Positions 57,311 to 64,000 of a stretch of DNA of 64,000 bases are shown piece by piece. Numbering within the stretch: the stretch's first letter is position 1; the number at the start of each line of letters is the position of its first letter. This DNA is from Rusavskia elegans (taxonomy: Eukaryota; Ascomycota; Lecanoromycetes; Teloschistales; Teloschistaceae), in NCBI GenBank assembly GCA_011316305.1, contig SAUG01000181.1, forward strand, positions 1 through 64,000, in the 5' to 3' direction. The notes under the pieces were generated by a model, which worked only from the letters and a program-made list of their open reading frames with translations, made no database searches and was not told where the DNA came from. The position numbers were made by a program, and so were the translations under genes.

Positions 57311-60300
57311 TTACTATACAATGCGGAAGGTCAGAGTTAAACGGGTATCTTATAGGACTTGGTTAAAATCGGTCGGTCGTACCGTATATTAATATTATCC
57401 TATTAATACCGTTCCGGTACGAAAGTTCTATAGAATCGTTTTATAATAAACTTCTAGCTTTTAAAATTAAAATAATCGTAATAGTTCGTAGTATATCTAA
57501 CTATATAGTCGCTGTTAGTTTTAATATTTATCTAAAACCTGCTTCCCGCCGTTTCCTACTACTACCGCTAGTATAATTATCGCTTAGAGCGAAAGAAGAT
57601 TTAATTATCTAATTAATCTAATAGTAACCTATATAGTTATCTATATATATACGCGTTAAGAAAATTTAAAGGTAGTAATTAATTAGCTAAAGGTTTTACC
57701 CTTTATTTTTTTATAAAGTAGTAGGTTCTATATAAATTTCCTATTTCTACCTTCGCTCTTTCTATTTTACTTTTACTAGTTCCTTCTTAAGTTTAGCGAA
57801 ACTATTACTAGCCTACCTAACCTTTAATATAGGTTATAGATAATTCCCCGCTGCTATTAAACGGGAACGTAATACTATATAATAAAAACGGTAGTATATA
57901 AAATAGTAGGCCGTTTATTAATAATCTAAAACTCTAGGTACTATCTAGTTCTATTTTTTATTACTATAAAGCCTACTATAGGCCTCTTTTCTACTATAGT
58001 ACTATTAACGATCTATCTAGACGGCTATCTTTTATTTAAATAGGTAAAAAAGCCCGCTAGCTCTATAACGAGTTTCTAATAAAAGTTAAAGTATACTAGC
58101 CTATAATCCGCTCTATATACCGGGGGAAACCTATTATTCCCGATAGAATACTAGTTCTCTATTTTTACTACCTAATCTAGATATCGAATATTAGGGTAAC
58201 AGGTTTTCCTACTTCCTATTCGTTATTTTATACTTATAATTAAAACCTAATTTATATATTTTCTAGTAATATTAATAATAGTCCTTTCCTATTATATAAT
58301 AATAGCCGACTTTTTATATCTTTACGTCGCGTAAATTAGATACCTATTCCTCCTTTCTTTCTATTAGAACCGCCTAATAATATTTTTTACTAGTTAACTT
58401 CTTTCGTAATTTCGAAGTCTAGCGCTAAGTACTTCTACCGGAGCGTAATATATCTATCTAACTATCTAAGATACCTCGAAATAGGCCTAAAAAATACTAG
58501 ACGGAAAAAAAGAGAAAAGAAGTAGCTAAAAGTTATAAAGTAATATTTAAAGTAAAAAAGGCCTCGAACTAAGAATTTTAGGCAGTTCCGGCCGCTGCTT
58601 TCGCTCCTTCTATTCCTTCTATTAAGGCCCCGAAGGTATCTATTAGTATATACTATAGTACTAAATAGATTTTTATAGTTTTAGAACTATATTATACCCC
58701 GTTTAAATCCTATATCGACTTTAGGATATAACCCTAGAGCTATATATCGAAGCTAATAGTTTAATTAAAACTTTCTTTTAACAATAGATTAGTCCGGTAT
58801 AGAAAGTCCTAGAAGCTTATTCTACCTATAGTAGAACTATAACCTAAACCTTCGATTTCGCTATCTATTTCTACCTTTCCTTCTATTATTATTCTATCCT
58901 ATAGAGTCGAAGATCGCCTCTCTAATAATAATATACTTTACTAGGTTAATATTCTATACCGACTACCGAGCGATAAACGTCCTTTACCTCGCCTTACTAG
59001 TAATATATTAACTCTTACCCTTCCTATTAGAATTCTCTACTCGATAAATATAGCCCGATATAAAGGAGGACGCTTATATAAAGGGTTATAAACTACGTTT
59101 CCGGTATAAATTAAGGATCCTATTTTTATAAGCGGCGTTCGAGCCCTATCCGTTTCTAGTAGTAACTTAGGTACTAAATAGATTCCTTATATACTTTTAA
59201 ATAATAGACTTAGACTTTTACTATAGCTATCTAATACCTTACTATAATAATAACTACGGCCTATAGAATTATTACTACCGTAATAACTACGGTTAGTATT
59301 ATCTATATTACTACCGCTATAACTATAGCCTATAGAGTTTAAATAGACTAATAAAATCTTTATAACGGCCTTTCGATATTTATATAATTATAGTAAGCCT
59401 TTTTTCTACTTCTATCTATTATTAGATCGCTAATAGATATTCTAGCTAGCTACTACCCCGACTTTCTATCTAATATTCGGAGCTTCGGTAAATTTACTAT
59501 ATATTAAAAATTATTTAGTTTCTAGAAAGTTTTATTTATTCTATTCCTCCCGCTTTTATACTATTTAGTAATATTATAGCGTAATAATTCTGCTTACCCG
59601 GATTTCTATAATATTAATTAGCGCGCTTTCCTTACTAGGGAATCTATTCTACTTTCTTTTAATATTAGCTATAGTAAAAAGGCTTTATTCGAATAATTTA
59701 TAATAGAAGAGTAAAACGACCTTTAGATCTATACTACTACTAATATTAATAATATTATCCTTATTCCTATAATTCTAGTAGTCTACTTCTATCTATTTTA
59801 CTAGTATTTCTACCCGCTTTTCTATTAATATATTATATAGAACCCGCGCTTTATAATCTATAGCTATAGTATTTATAAATTTAAATAACTATATATTAGC
59901 TTTAGTTCTGCCGACCGAAAGCGAAGCTTTAATATCTATATATATTTCTCTAATATAATATAAATAAAATAGAATATTACCTATATAAGTTATAATCTTT
60001 AATTATTTTAGATAGATTTAATTATTTTTCTTACTATTTAATTAATCTATCCTAAATATATATCCGCCCGCTATTTTTAAAGTTTCGAAGCCGCCCGTAC
60101 TAGTATATTTATTAACTAAAAGCTATATTTCTTTAGATTATTAGCTCCTATAGATATCTACTACCCTATCCTAGCTAACTATTTCGACCTTTTATAGGTA
60201 GAAGTAGTTAGGCGCGCTAATACTATATAGAAGTTTAAAGAGCTTTTCCTTATTCTATCGGCCTATAATTTAAAGGCTAATATTATATACGATTCGCTAT

Positions 60301-63300
60301 AGGAAGCCCGAAACGCTATAGAATAGATACTAGCTTACTAATATAATATATCTAAAGAGATTATTTTTTCTAATAAATTCTATCTCGATTTTAATTTCGA
60401 TAATTTTATTAAAACTTATAATAGAGCTCCCTATCCTAGTATTACCCTGCTTCGTAATATATACTACCTTTAAGTTTAGAAGGATTATTTCTAGAATCTA
60501 TATAAAGGGCCTATAGGCTTTAAAATATTAACCTATCTATTTTATTTTATTTAAAACCTTAGGCTCTATATTTATAGAGTTAACTATATCTAACCCCTTC
60601 CGTTATAAAAGTCTTATAGCTTACTATAAATCCTATAATACTATTAAAGATTATTTAATTATATTATTTAAGGATATCTATCCTTTTAATAGTCGCGAAC
60701 TTAAAGCCCTTACTTTTAAATAAGCCGAATAGGATAATTAGGCCGCGAATAACTTTATTTATAATAGGTAACGTGCCGTAGCGCGCTTCTAATAATATAC
60801 TAATAGCTTTAAAAATTATCTAGATCTACTTTTTAGCTAACCTTTTTCCTATAATCGCTAGATTTAAGCTTTTTTATATATTAAAAGCTATCTTAATAAA
60901 TACTTTAAGTAGGTATATAAAAAGAATATCTATTATAGGATATAGAATAAATACCGGGTTAGCTTTATTTTTTTCCGAGTATTAGATTTAAATTAATAGC
61001 CGGATATAGCTTCTATTTAGCTATTATATCTCCTATCGAATATATCGCGGAACCCTTTATTTAGGCCGGGTCTAATATAACTCTAGGATTATATTTCTAA
61101 CTTTTCTATAGAATTCTATCGACTATATACCTTTATTTCTACCTAGGATATTATCGCCTTTATTTCGACCTTTCTAAATACTTAATTTTTCCTTTTCGAA
61201 ATATTAGTAGTATAATCTATATTAGTAGCCGGTCAATTTCTAGCTTTATAAAAAAAATAAAGAGCTAATAAAAGTATATTTTATATTACTATTAATACTA
61301 TATATCTTACTATAGGAGGAACCGAACTAGCGTAATATCTTTTTTTTATAAAAAAAAAATAGTAGATAAAATAGGTACGCGTAATTCCTACTTTAAAAAA
61401 AAATAATATAAAAGTAGACGCCGATTCTATTTATATAACTAGACTTAGTTTATAATATTAAATAATAATAGACCGGTATAGTATTATTTTTTATCTTCCG
61501 GATATAATTTTCTAGTAGGGTATTTTTTTTTTCGATACTCGAATTATCTACTAATTAGGTATTAGAAACGGGTTTTAGTAGAAATTTAAGGGTATATATA
61601 ATATCGCTAGAATCTATATAGGGTAAAACCGGTTTTTTATTTTCTTCTAAGCCCGCCTTTATTTCTAGATAGATAAAGTTTAGGTAGTATCTTCCTCTAA
61701 TTATATTACCTTACTTTAGTATTATTACTATAAATCTATTTAACTTACTATATACCTTATATTTATCGACTATAATAAATATATTATCTATAAGCTAGTT
61801 AACCGGATAGTAGATAATATAGTTAATATTAAATAGTAAACCGAAGAAATTGTAAAGGCGTTTAAACTATAAATTCTAAAATAGTAGCTCTATATATTTT
61901 AGTTTAATAAAGAGTAAAACCGCTAGTATAGAACTCTTATAGCCTAGGTCCGGAAAGAAACTTAAAAGCTATATTTAAAATACTTAACCGAATAGAAACG
62001 GTTAGGCTTTAAACTATTAATTTTCCCCGCTATATAATAATTTCTAGGAAGGATATTTTTTTATATTATTTTCGCTCGCTAGTTTTCTAAATCTAATAAT
62101 TTCTATTTTAGCTAGTATTTTAAATCCGGCTTATAGAGAGATCGGCTATAGGCCCTTTTCGCGTAGGATAACTATAAAGATTACCGGGAACGGAAGTAGG
62201 AATATATATTTTTCTAGATCTTAATCTATAAATTCTATAGATATTTTATTAATACTAGAAGTACCGAATATAGTTTAACTTTTTTATAATAGATACTTTA
62301 TATTATTTCTATTATCCTATATACTATCCTTTAATTTAACTATAACGATCTAGCTATAATAATTTCCGCGAAATAAATATATAATATAAGGAAAGCCTAA
62401 AAAATCCGAAGCTTTTTTAAAGTAGTTTAGACCGGATAGTATTTAGCTAGAATTCTAGTCGACTAGGCCGATAATATAAAATATACGCGATACGGTAATA
62501 AAAGGAACTAAAAAAAACTTAGTAATATTATTAAAACCGGCAGTCTAGAAACTATCTTATAGAATATTCTAGAATAGGTCTTTCTATTTAAACTATATTT
62601 ATTTAATAATTATAGTACCTTCGGTATACTAGATTTAATATTTTCCGATTATCTTTACGTTTTTTACTAGAAGCTAGATTAGCTAGCTATCGTAGTAGAG
62701 ACTTAAAAGGCGAGGTTTAACGATAATAATAATCCAGCCGATAATCCCGAGCTTTTTAATTATAATAGAAATAAAAATTAAACCTAGTTTAGTTATAATA
62801 GATTACTAGATTATAATCTATAGTAAGTAACTAGTACCGATATTAATAATATAACCCTAGGACTATATCTATTAATAATATAATCCTAGAACTATATCTT
62901 TTAAATCTAGCAGTTTACTAAATACTCCGACGTAAAAAGATTTAACTAGGTTAAAAAAAGATAACTTTCGCTAGTAAAGAAAAGTACTAAAGTAGGTTAC
63001 CTATAGATATAGATATAAGGTATTTTTATATTATCCTACTATTTATCTACTTAACTAATAACTATAGACTTTATAGACTCGGAAACTAATACTTTTCGCT
63101 AGATATATATAGACTATAGTTTATTCCGGATAAGCTTTTCCTTTAATTCTATAAAGACTGGACGTAATTTTAGGATAACTAAAGCCTTAATACTATAAAA
63201 GCTAGATATAATTCTAGGATAATAAAAGAACGCTAGTTTTAATATATTTACTATATATTATATATTTAATACGTTTCTTTAGTAAAGTAGTTTATTTTTA

Positions 63301-64000
63301 TTTTATTTTACTACCTGTTTTCGCTTTAGAAATAAAATCTATTAAATATCTATACGTTACTCGCGTCTATTAGTATATTACTCGGCTATTATTAATATAT
63401 AAATACTTTTTATTTTCTATTTTACTTTTCTTTTTCTTATATATTATATTTAGTACTACCTGCTTATATATTTCTATTTCTTTTTCGATTATAATCTTAT
63501 TAGTACGTTTTTCTACTTTTTAATATAGCTTTAAAGTTATAATCTACTTTATAGCGTTAGATATAAACTATATTTTATAGTTTTCGAGTACTCGAATTAC
63601 TATATTTAATATTAATACTACTATAGCTTTCGGTTAATTTACCTTAGTTTAGTTATAGTAAGTTATTATCCTAGGATTATATCTAGCCTTTATTATTTAT
63701 TATCCTAGAATTATATCTAGTCCTAATTATATTAATTTATTCCGATAGTCTATATTTCCGACCCTTAAAACTATATAGTCCTTCTTCCTTTTCTAGATAT
63801 AGTTACTCTATAGTTTCTAAAATATTCCTTTCGAGGTATCTAGCTCGTACTAGAACGTAGTTCTAGGTCTATATAGTATTACTAAAGGAAAAAAAAAGAA
63901 TATAAATTATATAAACTAGACTATTAATACCTACTAGACCTAGAAAAACTACTACTTTAAATCTATTAATAGATATAAGCCTAGCTTTAGCTAGACTACT
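57311..64000. mobile_element. Long RIP-degraded repeat block, element type not identified
   Basis: About 6.7 kb with more C and G than the gypsy blocks but the same lack of CA and TG and frequent TAG/TAA. Coding-like plus-strand stretches run through 58.5-62.7 kb (for example YYRIQNKYRVSFIFFRVLDLN near 60930), consistent with a large single protein or two overlapping elements. I cannot assign reverse transcriptase, transposase or helicase motifs. A motif close to ATTATCCTAGGATTATATCTAG recurs in both orientations (about 62850-62900, 63205, 63665 and 63705). Confidence 0.35.

Overview
The window looks like a chromosome segment of a filamentous ascomycete (Pezizomycotina, plausibly Dothideomycetes). 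The evidence is short 41-104 bp spliceosomal introns, fungal gene families (con-13, DUF7025, HET, fungal STAND, AIM9-like kinases) and a strong repeat-induced point mutation (RIP) signature. It alternates sharply between AT-rich, transposon-filled, stop-riddled DNA (1-15.4, 33.4-45.9 and 53-64 kb) and two GC-balanced gene islands (15.4-33.4 and 45.9-52.9 kb). In the AT-rich parts CA and TG dinucleotides are almost absent while CG persists; the first 120 bases contain no CA and no TG. That is the expected product of CpA-to-TpA mutation.

The AT-rich parts can be resolved into nested elements. There are full-length Ty3/gypsy elements at 7331-10998 (minus) and 11097-15203 (plus), a 5' LTR plus gag at 55474-57310, and solo LTRs at 7948, 39670 and 44893. 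A TIR family with 8-bp target duplications (ends TAGACTGG) has copies at 3308, 4062 (2.57 kb, possible parent), 6929, 13650, 33432, 40697, 40803, 42172, 43997 and 44175. A RIP-degraded Mutator-like element lies at 33952-37435. A tRNA-like Pol III unit lies at 54256-54373. Most of 57.3-64 kb is RIP-degraded repeat that I cannot name.

Island 1 (15.4-33.4 kb) carries an intact MFS transporter, then a run of damaged self-recognition or defence-type genes: a DUF7025 protein lacking its AAA ATPase half, a fungal STAND/NLR-like pseudogene and a HET-domain pseudogene. These are followed by a proline-rich ORF, a small secreted protein, an AIM9-like phosphotransferase, a small unknown protein, a second small secreted protein and a SprT-like metallopeptidase whose HExxH motif is split by an intron next to an 18-nt microexon. 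Island 2 (45.9-52.9 kb) carries a non-autonomous TIR element, a secreted con-13-like protein and an 11-exon amino acid/GABA/choline permease with two microexons and one apparent 1-nt deletion.

The layout fits a 'two-compartment' fungal genome: secreted proteins, transporters and incompatibility genes sit in small islands between RIP-inactivated repeats, and several are in decay. All gene models here were spliced by hand from reading frame, splice-site and family-pattern agreement; no search was run.
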